Shown here: positions 38,870 through 49,770 of the stretch, one piece after another
Layout of the letters: every line of letters begins with the position of its first letter
How positions within the stretch are numbered: position 1 is the stretch's first letter
NCBI GenBank assembly: GCA_947475295.1
Contig: CANJLF010000013.1
Span: forward strand, 24,304-88,303
Origin: Fidelibacterota bacterium
Lineage (GTDB): Bacteria > Pseudomonadota > Alphaproteobacteria > Rhodospirillales > Rhodospirillaceae
Direction: 5' to 3'
DNA: 64,000 bases
The notes under the pieces: generated by a model
The model's input: only the letters and a program-made list of their open reading frames with translations
Told to the model about the DNA's origin: nothing
Database searches by the model: none
Translations under genes and position numbers: made by a program

Positions 38870-39043
38870 CTAGCCCACCGGTCCGCGTGGCAGAAACGTG
38901 AAGAAATACATCACAAGCCAGGCGACAAGCAGCAACGCGACCGCGGCGCCCGCGAGGGCAAAAGCGCCCGACGGCACGGGCTGTATCAGAAGAGCGGACG
39001 CGGGCTCCTCAATGTTCGCACCAGATTCTTTGATGGTATCCAT
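38870..39043 (-). CDS. Small single-helix oxidase subunit (IIa-like)
   Basis: The start MDTIKESGANIEEPASALLI is chosen over a longer basic frame. The 57-residue product has a 30-residue cytoplasmic lead and one membrane helix (ALAGAAVALLLVAWLVMYFF) ending LPRGPVG. In ba3 oxidases a small subunit IIa with one helix supplies the segment missing from the short subunit II. Position (4 bases before the subunit II gene) and topology fit that role. Confidence 0.8.
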   Translation of the reverse strand: MDTIKESGANIEEPASALLIQPVPSGAFALAGAAVALLLVAWLVMYFFTFLPRGPVG

Positions 39044-39617
39044 CTGCTCGACTACCCTTTTCCGTGAAACCCCGTATCTCCGTGGAACCCCATAACGCGC
39101 CGCCGCGCGCCGTGAGGCGTGACACAAACTGGCAGGTTGGGAAAACGCCTGCCTTGACGAGCGTCAATGATTTAATATGGCGGCGCACCGGCCAAAGCCG
39201 CGGCAACAAGACAATGAGCAGCGTCCTTGCGAACCAAGGCAATCATTAAGCCGGCGCGGCTCTAAGGCGCGTCTTTCGCGACCGGTTCCATCTTCCCTGG
39301 ACCGCAGTCTTAGACCGGGAATTGGAAGGTCGGAATATGCATCACAACGTCGGCGGAAGCCTACGCGGCAAGACGCGAACTTGGCGAAGAACAAGTTTGA
39401 AACCGTGACGCCTTCGGTCAGCCATCAGGCGGACTTAGGCGGCTGGGACAATATTGCCAGGGAACAACCCGGCACCCGGCGGCACGCTTGATCAAGTGTT
39501 CACCGGCAAATAGCGATCGGCCCTGGTTGTTACGTTTAGCCGGAAAGGTGAATTCGGTAGCACTCCACCCTGTATCACTTTAATATGGACGACACACCCA
39601 AGTGGAGGACATCTGTC
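39044..39617. other. Divergent control region of the ba3 oxidase operon
   Basis: This 574-base region lies between the oxidase operon (minus) and a secreted-protein gene (plus). It holds the FNR/FixK-type site at 39154-39167 and a 10-bp palindrome CTTGATCAAG at 39487-39496 that lacks the 4-base spacer of an FNR site. Short frames here look like noise. Confidence 0.6.
39154..39167. promoter_or_regulatory. FNR/FixK-type binding site
   Basis: TTGACGAGCGTCAA is a perfect TTGAC-N4-GTCAA palindrome, the form recognised by Crp/FNR-family oxygen or nitric-oxide regulators (FNR, FixK, Dnr, Nnr). Its centre is about 117 bases before the first oxidase gene, so transcription would start some 75 bases before that gene if the site is at -41.5. 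Confidence 0.75.
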
Positions 39618-40388
39618 ATGAAGACCGCATCTGCCGTGCTGTTCGCCTTTGTCGCTTTGGTCTGCGCGCGCGCGGCCTTAGCGGAGCCAACTGAGGTCGT
39701 AATACGCGTCCTGGCCAAAGATGCAAAGTTCATCGGCACGGAAATGGGCGGAGCGCAGGTCACGTTGCGCGATGCCGACAGCGGGAAAATTCTCGCGGAA
39801 GGATTGACTGCCGGCGGCACTGGAAACACCCCGAAAATCATGACCGACGGCCACGCGCGGCGGGACGTCCTTGCCGACGACAAGTCCGCCAAGTTTTCGG
39901 CTGTGCTCGATATTCAGAAGCCGACACGCATTACCGCGACGGCCACCGGTCCAATGGTTCCAAAAGCATCCGCCGTTACCGTGTCCTCCACGCAATGGGT
40001 GCTTCCCGGCAAGCCCGTCAATGGCGGCGACGGATGGGTTCTTGAGATTGCAGGCTTTGCAATCGACTTGTTGGAACCTCTTCCCACGAATGCGCGAGTC
40101 GCTGGGGCCGGCTTAAAGATCCCGCTTAAAGCCAAAGTAACCATGCAATGCGGTTGCCCGATCACACCCGCAGGGCTGTGGGATGCGAACAAATTTCAAG
40201 TAGCCGCCATGCTTGAGCGCAACGGCAAGGTTTATCCGGCGACGGCCCTGACATATGCCGGCCAGGCCAGCACCTTTAGCGGAGAAATCGCGGTCACCGA
40301 AGCCGGTGAATATACCGTGGACGTCTATGCCTATGATCCCGCGAACGGCAATACAGGCGTTGCCAAGTTTAAATTGACCGCCAATTAG
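39618..40388 (+). CDS. Secreted protein of unknown function with CGC motif
   Basis: The start MKTASAVLFAFVALVCARAA follows a GGAGG site; an upstream ATG 11 codons earlier has none. The 256-residue protein has a signal peptide ending at ALAEP and a mostly beta body. Notable are KVTMQCGCPITPAGLWDANK, a CxC motif next to a Trp, and a C-terminal domain ISVTEAG-like EIAVTEAGEYTVDVYAYDPA that resembles FixH/YtkA-type or Ig-like sandwiches. I do not recognise the family. Divergence from the oxidase operon and a Cys pair suggest a periplasmic copper or redox accessory; this is inference. Confidence 0.75.
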   Translation: MKTASAVLFAFVALVCARAALAEPTEVVIRVLAKDAKFIGTEMGGAQVTLRDADSGKILAEGLTAGGTGNTPKIMTDGHARRDVLADDKSAKFSAVLDIQKPTRITATATGPMVPKASAVTVSSTQWVLPGKPVNGGDGWVLEIAGFAIDLLEPLPTNARVAGAGLKIPLKAKVTMQCGCPITPAGLWDANKFQVAAMLERNGKVYPATALTYAGQASTFSGEIAVTEAGEYTVDVYAYDPANGNTGVAKFKLTAN

Positions 40389-40424
40389 AAAGCCAGTTCG
40401 CGCAAGGATCTACGTGCCAAGGAT

Positions 40425-42050
40425 CTATGTGCTTGGCCGCTCCGCCCGCGCAAAGACCAGATTATAGGCGCGCGCGTGGATGAAGCGGATTCCGCTCGCC
40501 CTTCCGGAAGGATCGCGCACGATCGCGATTAGCCCTTCGTCGTCCTGGTAGAGGTCACGCGCAAGCGGCGTGAGCGCGAAGGCCACGCTGGGACGGTCGG
40601 CTGGTGTAAGCACAAGGCGGCCATCCTTCACCGAAAGAGTCTGCACGCCGCCGGCTTCCGCACTGTTGTAGCTGCCGACAAGCGCGGCAAGCTCTGCCGC
40701 CGGCGGCGTATAGCCGTCGACCTTGCGGTAAGACGTGACATCGCCGTCGGGCATGCGGCGTTCCACAACGCCGCCTTTGAAAACCATTTCCGCTGTCCCG
40801 TTTTTGTAGCGGTTCGCGCCCAAACGCAGGAGGTTCGTCTCGCGCTTGTCGTGGAGGTTCACGAGTTTCAGCGCTCCGTCGCTCGCGATAACCCGGGTGC
40901 TGCCGCCGGTACGTTCGTCAACATAAACGCCCTGCAACGCCGATAACTCGGCGCTGGGTACCGCACTGCCGGTCACTTCGGTGAACTTCGGCGGCGTCGG
41001 CCGCAGTTGCTCGACCGCGTCACGGCCGAGCTTCGTGGCATCGATGCCCGCGCCATTGCACAGCACCGCGACGCTCATGCCCAGCGATGGGTAGCGACCC
41101 AGCCAGGTCCGGTAGGCGGCCGTGGCGCCGCCATGGGAGATTTCATGCACGTCTTTGTAGGTGGCGTGTTGGAGACCGCGCGCATAGGCGATTTTGCGCC
41201 CACCCGTGAGAACCGCCTGCTCTTCCAAACGTTCGGTGACAGAAGCGCCCAGCTTTTTTGCCGTCAGGGCGTCGTTCCATGTGAGAAGGTCGTGGGCGGT
41301 CGACAGCAGGCCGCCATGGCCGTAGGTGTCCTCGAAGGGCATCTCTTGCGTATAACCGTCGGCGTCCTTCGCGCGATAAGCAATGGCGCGGTCCTTCAAC
41401 ACGCGGCGGAAATTGGTGCGCCATTGCGTCTTGGTCATGCCGAGCGGCGCGAAGATACGCTCACGGGTGAAGTCTTGAAAAGACTTGCCGCTGATACGCT
41501 CGACGATGATAGCCGAGAGGGTGAAGCCGGTGTTGGTATAGGAGTAGGCCTCGCCGGGCTTGTAGTTGAGCGCCTTTTGCCGCGCGATAATTTGAAGCGC
41601 CTCTTGATTGGTATAGACCTCGTCTGTGCGCGGCCACCCGGCCAGCAGGCGGACTTCGCCCCAGTCGCGCAGGCCGCTGGTGTGACTGAGAAGGTGATTA
41701 ATCGTGATGGGCGTGCCGTAGTCCGGCATCTCGGGCAAATATTTCCGGATGTCGTCGGTCAGCGCCAGTTTGCCGTCCTGCGCCAGCAAAAGGATAGAGG
41801 CGGCGGTAAACTGCTTCGAGACCGATCCGGTCTCCATGATCGTATCAGGCGTAACCGGTACGGCATGTTCAAGGTCGGCGCCGCCATATGACCCATAGGT
41901 TACGGGCTGGCCCTGGCGCGAAACGCCTACCGCGCATCCAGGCTCGTCCAGGGTGTGCCCCTTGAAAAGCCCTTCGAAATCGCCGGCCATAGCTGTCAGT
42001 GGCGCAACGGCGACTGAGCACAGCAAAATCCATCGCGGTATGTGGCGCAT
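40425..42050 (-). CDS. Secreted serine hydrolase (beta-lactamase/class C family)
   Basis: The start MRHIPRWILLCSVAVAPLTA follows GGGAGGAT; the signal peptide ends at TAMAGD. The 541-residue protein has the penicillin-binding fold: SVSK at 76-79 (nucleophile and Lys), then YSYTNTGF (YxN motif), LLSHTSGLRDWG and HGGATAAYRTWLGRYPS (the KTG-like HGG). A C-terminal beta domain of about 180 residues follows (LQGVYVDERTGGSTRVI...). Such proteins include D-aminopeptidases, esterases and beta-lactamases; the substrate is unknown. It is divergent from a BlaI-type repressor. Confidence 0.9.
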   Translation of the reverse strand: MRHIPRWILLCSVAVAPLTAMAGDFEGLFKGHTLDEPGCAVGVSRQGQPVTYGSYGGADLEHAVPVTPDTIMETGSVSKQFTAASILLLAQDGKLALTDDIRKYLPEMPDYGTPITINHLLSHTSGLRDWGEVRLLAGWPRTDEVYTNQEALQIIARQKALNYKPGEAYSYTNTGFTLSAIIVERISGKSFQDFTRERIFAPLGMTKTQWRTNFRRVLKDRAIAYRAKDADGYTQEMPFEDTYGHGGLLSTAHDLLTWNDALTAKKLGASVTERLEEQAVLTGGRKIAYARGLQHATYKDVHEISHGGATAAYRTWLGRYPSLGMSVAVLCNGAGIDATKLGRDAVEQLRPTPPKFTEVTGSAVPSAELSALQGVYVDERTGGSTRVIASDGALKLVNLHDKRETNLLRLGANRYKNGTAEMVFKGGVVERRMPDGDVTSYRKVDGYTPPAAELAALVGSYNSAEAGGVQTLSVKDGRLVLTPADRPSVAFALTPLARDLYQDDEGLIAIVRDPSGRASGIRFIHARAYNLVFARAERPST

Positions 42051-42401
42051 TTTATCCTCCCTGGTATTCAAGCACTCTTAATATAGTGCCTACCTTCGCA
42101 ATCGATCTCAATGGACCTTTTCCTTCCCGCAGTAGCGAAGGGAAGTTGTAGTTGGTATCGCAGCAGTAGGTGTTGCGTCCTCACCAGTCCATTGCCGACT
42201 TCGGAACATGAGGTAGTACAAACGCGCCTGCCTAGGGCACTTTCGGGTAATTTCTCTATAGATGCCCATGTTCCCTATGACGAGACTGCGCCGCCCACGC
42301 TCGGCGCCGGCCGCGTCAGAACGCGCGCGGGGCCATAATTTGATGTCTTGCCGAGATCCCGCCCATCGTGTTACACCTCGTCACATGTGACAGGGTGTAA
42401 C
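42051..42401. other. Intergenic region between serine hydrolase and blaI-type gene
   Basis: A 351-base divergent region. Its right end carries the operator palindrome; a TTGATG about 60 bases before the repressor gene could be a -35 element, but I see no convincing -10. No palindrome like the operator is seen near the hydrolase start. Confidence 0.4.
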
Positions 42402-42402
42402 A
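42369..42402. promoter_or_regulatory. BlaI-type operator, nested palindrome overlapping the repressor start
   Basis: Outer arms TGTTACACC (42369-42377) and GGTGTAACA (42394-42402) are exact inverted repeats. Between them is a perfect 12-bp palindrome GTCACATGTGAC (42380-42391) with the same centre. Only the two-base spacers TC and AG break the symmetry. The half-sites GTTACA/TGTAAC and GTCACA/TGTGAC resemble the TACA-TGTA core bound by BlaI/MecI winged-helix dimers. The right arm ends on the A of the start codon. Confidence 0.85.
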
Positions 42403-42779
42403 TGGCAAAACCGCTTCCTCCGCTCGGCGATCTCGAACACGAAATCGCCAACCTGATCTGGACCCACGGCCCTATGACGGCCGCAGCCGTTCGCAAGCTT
42501 CTGCCGCGACCTTTGAAAGATCCCACCATCCGCACGGTGCTGCGCCGGCTGGAGGAGAAGGGCTATTTTATCCACAAGGTCGAGCACGGCGCCTTCATGT
42601 ATTACGCCAAGGAAACCCGCGAGCAGATCGCGGCCAAGGCCGTGAAAGGCGTGGTCGACAAATTTTGCGGCGGGTCCCTGGAAGAAATGCTCGTCGGCAT
42701 GGTCAGGGCGGCCATGATCGACCCCGGCCAGTTGCAAACCATCGCCGGCAAAATGAAAAAGCTCGTCAAACCACGCTAG
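42402..42779 (+). CDS. BlaI/MecI/CopY family transcriptional repressor
   Basis: The 125-residue protein starts MAKPLPPLGDLEHEIANLIW. It has the BlaI winged helix: ANLIWTHGPMTAAAVRKLL and IRTVLRRLEEKGYFIHKVEH, then a C-terminal dimerisation helix region (VKGVVDKFCGGSLEEMLVGM). BlaI repressors are usually released by proteolysis through a BlaR1 sensor, but none is encoded nearby. The operator over its own start codon indicates self-repression and, since it leads the operon, repression of the export genes downstream. Confidence 0.92.
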   Translation: MAKPLPPLGDLEHEIANLIWTHGPMTAAAVRKLLPRPLKDPTIRTVLRRLEEKGYFIHKVEHGAFMYYAKETREQIAAKAVKGVVDKFCGGSLEEMLVGMVRAAMIDPGQLQTIAGKMKKLVKPR

Positions 42780-42804
42780 AGGATAGCGCCGCCGGGAGGC
42801 GTGA

Positions 42805-44115
42805 ATGGCCGTCGCGCAGCTCAAGCTCGCCGAAACATCCGGCGCCGGCATGGATACGCCGGTTGAGCAGCGATTCTGGCAGAAGTGGCCCTTAGGTGCG
42901 CGCGTCGCGGCAGTTGTTGTCGGCGTTGTGTTGTTTGCCTTCACCGTTCTCGCCCTTGTGCTCGGAGACAGCGTACGCAGTTTGCGGACGCCCGCCGCTC
43001 AGCTGACGATTGCTGTTGTCGAACAAGGCGTGTTCCACGATCTGATCCCGCTTCGGGCTAAGGTCGTGCCGCGCGATACGGTTTATCTCGACGCTGTTGA
43101 AGGCGGTCGGGTGGAAAAGGTTCTGGTGGAGGCGGGTGAGATCGTCACCGCCGGTCAGCGCTTGATCGAATTCGGCAATACCAATCTGCAGCTGCAGGTG
43201 ATTCAGCAGGAATCCCAGCTCAACCAGGCCATCTCTCAGCTGCAGCAAAACGAAATCGCCCTGCAGCAGAACACAATCGCTAATACGCGGACGCTGGCGG
43301 ATATCGACTACAACATCGTGCGCCTGACCCGCATCGACGAACGGCGTGCGGCGCTGCTGGTGAAGGGCGCGGCCTCGACGGAGCAGCGCGAGACCGTGGC
43401 TGATGAGCTGGCTTACTACCGCGGTCTGCGCCCGCTGCAGGCTGAGAGCAACCGTCTGCAATCCGAATTACGCGCGCGGCTGCTGCCTTCCATCCACGAC
43501 CAACTGCAAAACTTGCAGCAGAACCTCGACGTGGTGCGAGGGAAGCTCGACAATCTCATTGTGCGCGCGCCGGTCGGCGGGCGCATCACCGAGATCGAGC
43601 TCAAGATCGGCGAGAACCGCAACCCCGGTCAGCGCCTGGTCGAGATCACGCCCGACACCGGCTACAAGCTCACCGCCGATGTAGACGAATTTTACTTATC
43701 GCGCGTGCGTGCCGGCCAAAGCGCCGACATGGAGATCAACGCGCAAACCACCAAGGCGCGCATCACCCGGATCTATCCGCAGGTGAAGGACGGGCGCTTC
43801 GCAGTCGATTTGTCTTTTGACGGCGCCGATCCGCCGGACCTTGTGCCAGGCCAGGCCGGGCAGGGGCGCTTGGCGCTGGGCGGCGACCAGCCGGCCGTCG
43901 TAATTCCGGCCGGCGCCTTCCTAGAGCGCACCGGCGGCGACTGGATCTTCGTACTGGCCGCGAACGGCAACATTGCCGACCGCCGGCGCATCAAGGTCGG
44001 GCGCCGCAACGCCGAACAAGTTGAGATCGTCGGCGGCCTGAACCCCGGCGAGCGCGTGATCACCTCGGACTACACAGGTTATGAGCGTATCGACCGCATT
44101 ATTTTGTCGCAGTGA
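42805..44115 (+). CDS. Efflux periplasmic adaptor (HlyD/MacA-like)
   Basis: The 436-residue protein has a cytoplasmic lead, one membrane helix ([20 protein letters not shown]), a lipoyl half-motif ([20 protein letters not shown]), a long coiled-coil hairpin rich in Gln (about 130-240), the second lipoyl half ([20 protein letters not shown]) and a beta-barrel plus membrane-proximal domain ([20 protein letters not shown]). A GGGAGG site 5 bases upstream marks the start. It would link the inner-membrane ABC pump to an outer-membrane channel, not encoded here. Confidence 0.92.
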   Translation: MAVAQLKLAETSGAGMDTPVEQRFWQKWPLGARVAAVVVGVVLFAFTVLALVLGDSVRSLRTPAAQLTIAVVEQGVFHDLIPLRAKVVPRDTVYLDAVEGGRVEKVLVEAGEIVTAGQRLIEFGNTNLQLQVIQQESQLNQAISQLQQNEIALQQNTIANTRTLADIDYNIVRLTRIDERRAALLVKGAASTEQRETVADELAYYRGLRPLQAESNRLQSELRARLLPSIHDQLQNLQQNLDVVRGKLDNLIVRAPVGGRITEIELKIGENRNPGQRLVEITPDTGYKLTADVDEFYLSRVRAGQSADMEINAQTTKARITRIYPQVKDGRFAVDLSFDGADPPDLVPGQAGQGRLALGGDQPAVVIPAGAFLERTGGDWIFVLAANGNIADRRRIKVGRRNAEQVEIVGGLNPGERVITSDYTGYERIDRIILSQ

Positions 44116-44124
44116 GGGGCCGCC

Positions 44125-44808
44125 ATGTTGAAGCTGGAAAATATCGCCAAGGTCTACCGCACCACGGAAGTGCAAACCCAGGCTTTGGACAGCATTTCTC
44201 TGGAGATTCCTCCCAACCAGTTCCTCGCCATCATGGGGCCTTCGGGCTGCGGTAAATCGACGCTGCTCAATGTCCTGGGGCTCATCGACCAGCCCACGTC
44301 GGGCCACTACTGGTTTTTCGGCGAGGATGTGGCGAAGTACACCGAAGAGAAGCTGACGGCCTTGCGCCGCTCCGTCGGTATCGGCTTTGTTTTCCAAAGC
44401 TTCAACTTGATTGACGACCTCAATGTCGCCGAGAACGTGGAAGTGGCGCTGATCTACCGCAATGTCGCTGCCAGTGAACGCAAACGCCGTATTGAAAAGG
44501 TGCTGGAGCGCGTCGGCCTCTCCCACCGCGCCAAGCATATGCCGCAACAGCTCTCCGGCGGCCAGCAACAGCGCGTGGCCGTGGCGCGCGCCCTGGTCTG
44601 CGAGCCGAAACTCATCCTGGCCGACGAGCCCACGGGCAATCTCGATTCCGCCAACGGCGAAGCGGTGATGGAGTTGCTGCAACAAGTGGCGGCCGGCGGC
44701 ACGACGGTGGTGATGGTCACGCACTCGGAAGCGTTTGCCGAGCGCGCGCAACGGACAATTCATTTGCTGGACGGACGTGTAGTCGAGGCCGAGTTAGCTG
44801 CTGCGTAG
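44125..44808 (+). CDS. ABC transporter ATPase (MacB/LolD-like)
   Basis: The 227-residue protein has the full ABC set: [20 protein letters not shown] (Walker A), [15 protein letters not shown] (signature) and [12 protein letters not shown] (Walker B), typical of type VII MacB/LolD exporters. It lies 9 bases after the adaptor gene. Its membrane partner would be the permease encoded next, which is broken, so it may lack a working partner unless another permease exists elsewhere. Confidence 0.95.
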   Translation: MLKLENIAKVYRTTEVQTQALDSISLEIPPNQFLAIMGPSGCGKSTLLNVLGLIDQPTSGHYWFFGEDVAKYTEEKLTALRRSVGIGFVFQSFNLIDDLNVAENVEVALIYRNVAASERKRRIEKVLERVGLSHRAKHMPQQLSGGQQQRVAVARALVCEPKLILADEPTGNLDSANGEAVMELLQQVAAGGTTVVMVTHSEAFAERAQRTIHLLDGRVVEAELAAA

Positions 44809-44829
44809 GTATTGCCCGAGGAGGGCGCC

Positions 44830-47299
<2,470 letters not shown>

Positions 47300-47322
47300 T
47301 TGAAAGCATAGAGGCAGATCAC

Positions 47323-48000
47323 GTGTTCGAACTTCAGGGCGTTTCCAAGATATACAAAGCCGCGGTCGATAAGGTCGGGCTGCAGGATCTTTCGCTCAGC
47401 ATCAAGCCGGGTGAATTCCTGGCAGTCATGGGGCCGTCGGGCTGCGGCAAGTCCACCCTTCTTAACATATTAGGATTATTGGATAATCCGACGTCTGGCG
47501 GCTACCGTTTCCAGGGCCAGGACGTGGCCAAATACAGCGAGAAGCAGCTGACCACCTTGCGCCGCGACACCATCGGCTTCGTGTTTCAGAACTTCCATCT
47601 CATCGAAGACCTGAATGTCCGCGAGAATATCGAAACTGCGCTGATCTACCGCAGCCTGTCGGCCGCCGAGCGCCGCGCTCGCGTCGATGAAGTGCTGGAG
47701 CGCCTCGGCCTGCCGGATATCGCCCGCGACTTACCGCAGCAACTCTCCGGCGGCCAGCAACAGCGGGTCGCCATCGCCCGCGCGCTGGTGTCGCGCCCGC
47801 AACTCGTCCTCGCCGATGAACCCACCGGCAACCTCGATACCAAAACCGGCGGCATGGTTATGGATTTGCTGATCGATCTGGTGAAGCAGGGCATCACGGT
47901 CGTCATGGCGACCCACGCGCTGGCGCACGCCAATCGCGCCGACCGCACGATTGAATTGCTCGACGGCCGCATCACGGGCGAGTTCGCGAAGCCGCAGTAA
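47323..48000 (+). CDS. ABC transporter ATPase (second MacB/LolD-like copy)
   Basis: The 225-residue protein (GTG start) is a paralogue of the ATPase 2.5 kb upstream, with [40 protein letters not shown] and [12 protein letters not shown]. It follows the broken permease by 23 bases. Having one ATPase on each side of one permease is unusual; a second permease gene may have been lost. A small hairpin follows. Confidence 0.93.
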   Translation: MFELQGVSKIYKAAVDKVGLQDLSLSIKPGEFLAVMGPSGCGKSTLLNILGLLDNPTSGGYRFQGQDVAKYSEKQLTTLRRDTIGFVFQNFHLIEDLNVRENIETALIYRSLSAAERRARVDEVLERLGLPDIARDLPQQLSGGQQQRVAIARALVSRPQLVLADEPTGNLDTKTGGMVMDLLIDLVKQGITVVMATHALAHANRADRTIELLDGRITGEFAKPQ

Positions 48001-48001
48001 G

Positions 48002-48020
48002 GGCGACCGCCACGGTCGCC
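48002..48020 (+). terminator. Weak hairpin after the export operon
   Basis: GGCGACC (48002-48008) pairs with GGTCGCC (48014-48020) around a 5-base loop directly after the ATPase stop. No T run follows, so termination here is uncertain. Confidence 0.4.
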
Positions 48021-48094
48021 AAATCAAGCTATTAAAAGCCGCAGGATCGGGGCATAAGTCGAGCCGTTGCAGGCCTCCTGGCACGGCGATTTCG

Positions 48095-49033
48095 ATGTCC
48101 AACTCTCTCCCTGATTCTCTCTTTGGCGTTTTTGGCGCACCGGCGGCGGAGCTTGCGGCGGTTCCTGCGGGCGCGCGCCAGATGTCGCCGCTCGTTCCGG
48201 ACTCCGTCGCGCTGGAAGACGTCGCACGCGCAAGTCTCGCAGGTATGGTCATGGCCGCGCCGCCGGGGACTCTGGAACGACGCTACGCCCTGGCGCTCAG
48301 TTTGCGCGCGCTTAGACCCGGCGCGCCGTTTACGGGCATGGCGCCCAAAGAAAAAGGCGGCAGCCGAATCGCCAAGGAGCTCGAAGATTTTGGCTGTCGC
48401 GTCGCGGCCACAAGTCGCCGTCATCACCGCATATGCCAAACCACGAGTCCGGACGCGTTCGATGCACAAGCACAAACGCTCATCGATGAGGCCATTACTG
48501 CCGGCAGCCTCCGTTTCGTTGACGACATAAATCTCTGGAGCCAGCCGGGCATTTTCAGCTGGGACCGGATCGATCCCGGCACCAGCGTGCTCCTTTCGGC
48601 TTTACCCACATTTGCGGGGCGCGGGGCCGACTTGGGGTGCGGCCTTGGCGTCATCGCTCGCGTCGTACTCGGCAGCGCAAAGGTTGAACGGCTGGATCTG
48701 GTCGATATCGACCGCCGTGCCGTTGCCGCCGCGCGCCGCAATGTCGCCGACGCCCGCGCGACATTCACCTGGGCCGATATCCGCCGCCTTACCGGGGTTG
48801 ATAACCTGGATTTTGTCGTGATGAACCCGCCCTTCCACGACGGCGGACGGGAGGACAAAGCCTTGGGACAAAGCTTCGTGCGGCAGAGCCACCACATGCT
48901 CCGCGACGGCGGAACGGCATGGCTCGTCGCCAATTTGCATCTGCCCTATGAATCCGTGCTCGAAAGCGCCTTCGCGCAGGTTACCCTGCGGGCGGAGCGC
49001 GGCGGGTTCAAAGTCTACGAGGCAATAAAATGA
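48095..49033 (+). CDS. Class I SAM methyltransferase, RsmC-like
   Basis: The start MSNSLPDSLFGVFGAPAAEL is used because the longer frame overlaps the ATPase gene. The 312-residue protein has two methyltransferase-like halves as in RsmC. The first is degenerate (LALSLRALRPGAPFTGMAPK). The second is active-looking, with GADLGCGLGVIARVVLG (SAM loop) and DFVVMNPPFHDGGRED (NPPFH catalytic motif). RsmC methylates G1207 of 16S rRNA at N2; this rRNA or a related target is likely. It overlaps the next gene as ATGA. Confidence 0.85.
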   Translation: MSNSLPDSLFGVFGAPAAELAAVPAGARQMSPLVPDSVALEDVARASLAGMVMAAPPGTLERRYALALSLRALRPGAPFTGMAPKEKGGSRIAKELEDFGCRVAATSRRHHRICQTTSPDAFDAQAQTLIDEAITAGSLRFVDDINLWSQPGIFSWDRIDPGTSVLLSALPTFAGRGADLGCGLGVIARVVLGSAKVERLDLVDIDRRAVAAARRNVADARATFTWADIRRLTGVDNLDFVVMNPPFHDGGREDKALGQSFVRQSHHMLRDGGTAWLVANLHLPYESVLESAFAQVTLRAERGGFKVYEAIK

Positions 49034-49758
49034 GCGGTACCATCAGGCTCGACCGGCTGCTCGCCAATCTGGGTTACGGCTCGCGCAGCGAGGTGCAGCA
49101 TCTGGTTCGCATCCGTGCCGTGACCCTGGGCGGCGTGCCGGTGGAAGACGCGGGCATGCGGATCGCGCTCGCGGCCGATCTGCCGTCCCGCCTTAGTGTC
49201 GATGAAAAACCCCTCGATCCGTTGCCCGGGTTGGCCCTGATGCTGCACAAGCCCTTGGGCGTTACCTGTTCCCATAAGGAAGTCGGGCGGCTGGTGTATG
49301 ACTTGCTGCCGCCGCGCTGGCGCCGCCGCGACCCGGCGCTGTCCACGGTCGGACGGCTCGACAAGGAAACCTCGGGCCTGCTCCTGCTGACCGACGACGG
49401 CGCCTTGCTGCACCGGATCATTTCGCCCAAGCACCACGTGGCGAAGCACTACACCGCGACCTTGGCGCGGCCGCTCCGGGGCGACGAGGCCGCGTTGTTT
49501 GCATCAGGTACGCTGATGCTGGAAGGCGAGACCAAGCCGCTCGCACCGGCGGTGATGGAGGTGTTGTCGCCGACATCGGCGCGCGTGATCGTCACCGAAG
49601 GCCGCTATCATCAGGTGCGCAGGATGTTCGCCGCCGCCGGCAATCACGTCGATGCCCTGCACCGCGAGCGTATCGGCGGACTTCTGCTCCCGGCCGATCT
49701 TGGCGCCGGAGAATATCGTCAGCTAAAACCCGCCGATGTGGCGGCGATATTTGCTTAA
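49030..49758 (+). CDS. rsuA: 16S rRNA pseudouridine synthase (RsuA family)
   Basis: The 242-residue protein has an N-terminal S4 domain (IRLDRLLANLGYGSRSEVQH) and the RsuA catalytic domain with GRLDKETSGLLLLTDDGALL, whose Asp is the catalytic residue, and EGRYHQVRRMFAAAGNHVDA. RsuA makes pseudouridine 516 in 16S rRNA. Overlap with the RsmC-like gene couples two rRNA modification enzymes. Confidence 0.93.
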   Translation: MSGTIRLDRLLANLGYGSRSEVQHLVRIRAVTLGGVPVEDAGMRIALAADLPSRLSVDEKPLDPLPGLALMLHKPLGVTCSHKEVGRLVYDLLPPRWRRRDPALSTVGRLDKETSGLLLLTDDGALLHRIISPKHHVAKHYTATLARPLRGDEAALFASGTLMLEGETKPLAPAVMEVLSPTSARVIVTEGRYHQVRRMFAAAGNHVDALHRERIGGLLLPADLGAGEYRQLKPADVAAIFA

Positions 49759-49770
49759 GAGAGCGTCGCG

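Noticed and set aside
39487..39496. CTTGATCAAG palindrome as a second FNR site
   Set aside because: It lacks the 4-base spacer between TTGAT and ATCAA that FNR-type proteins need.
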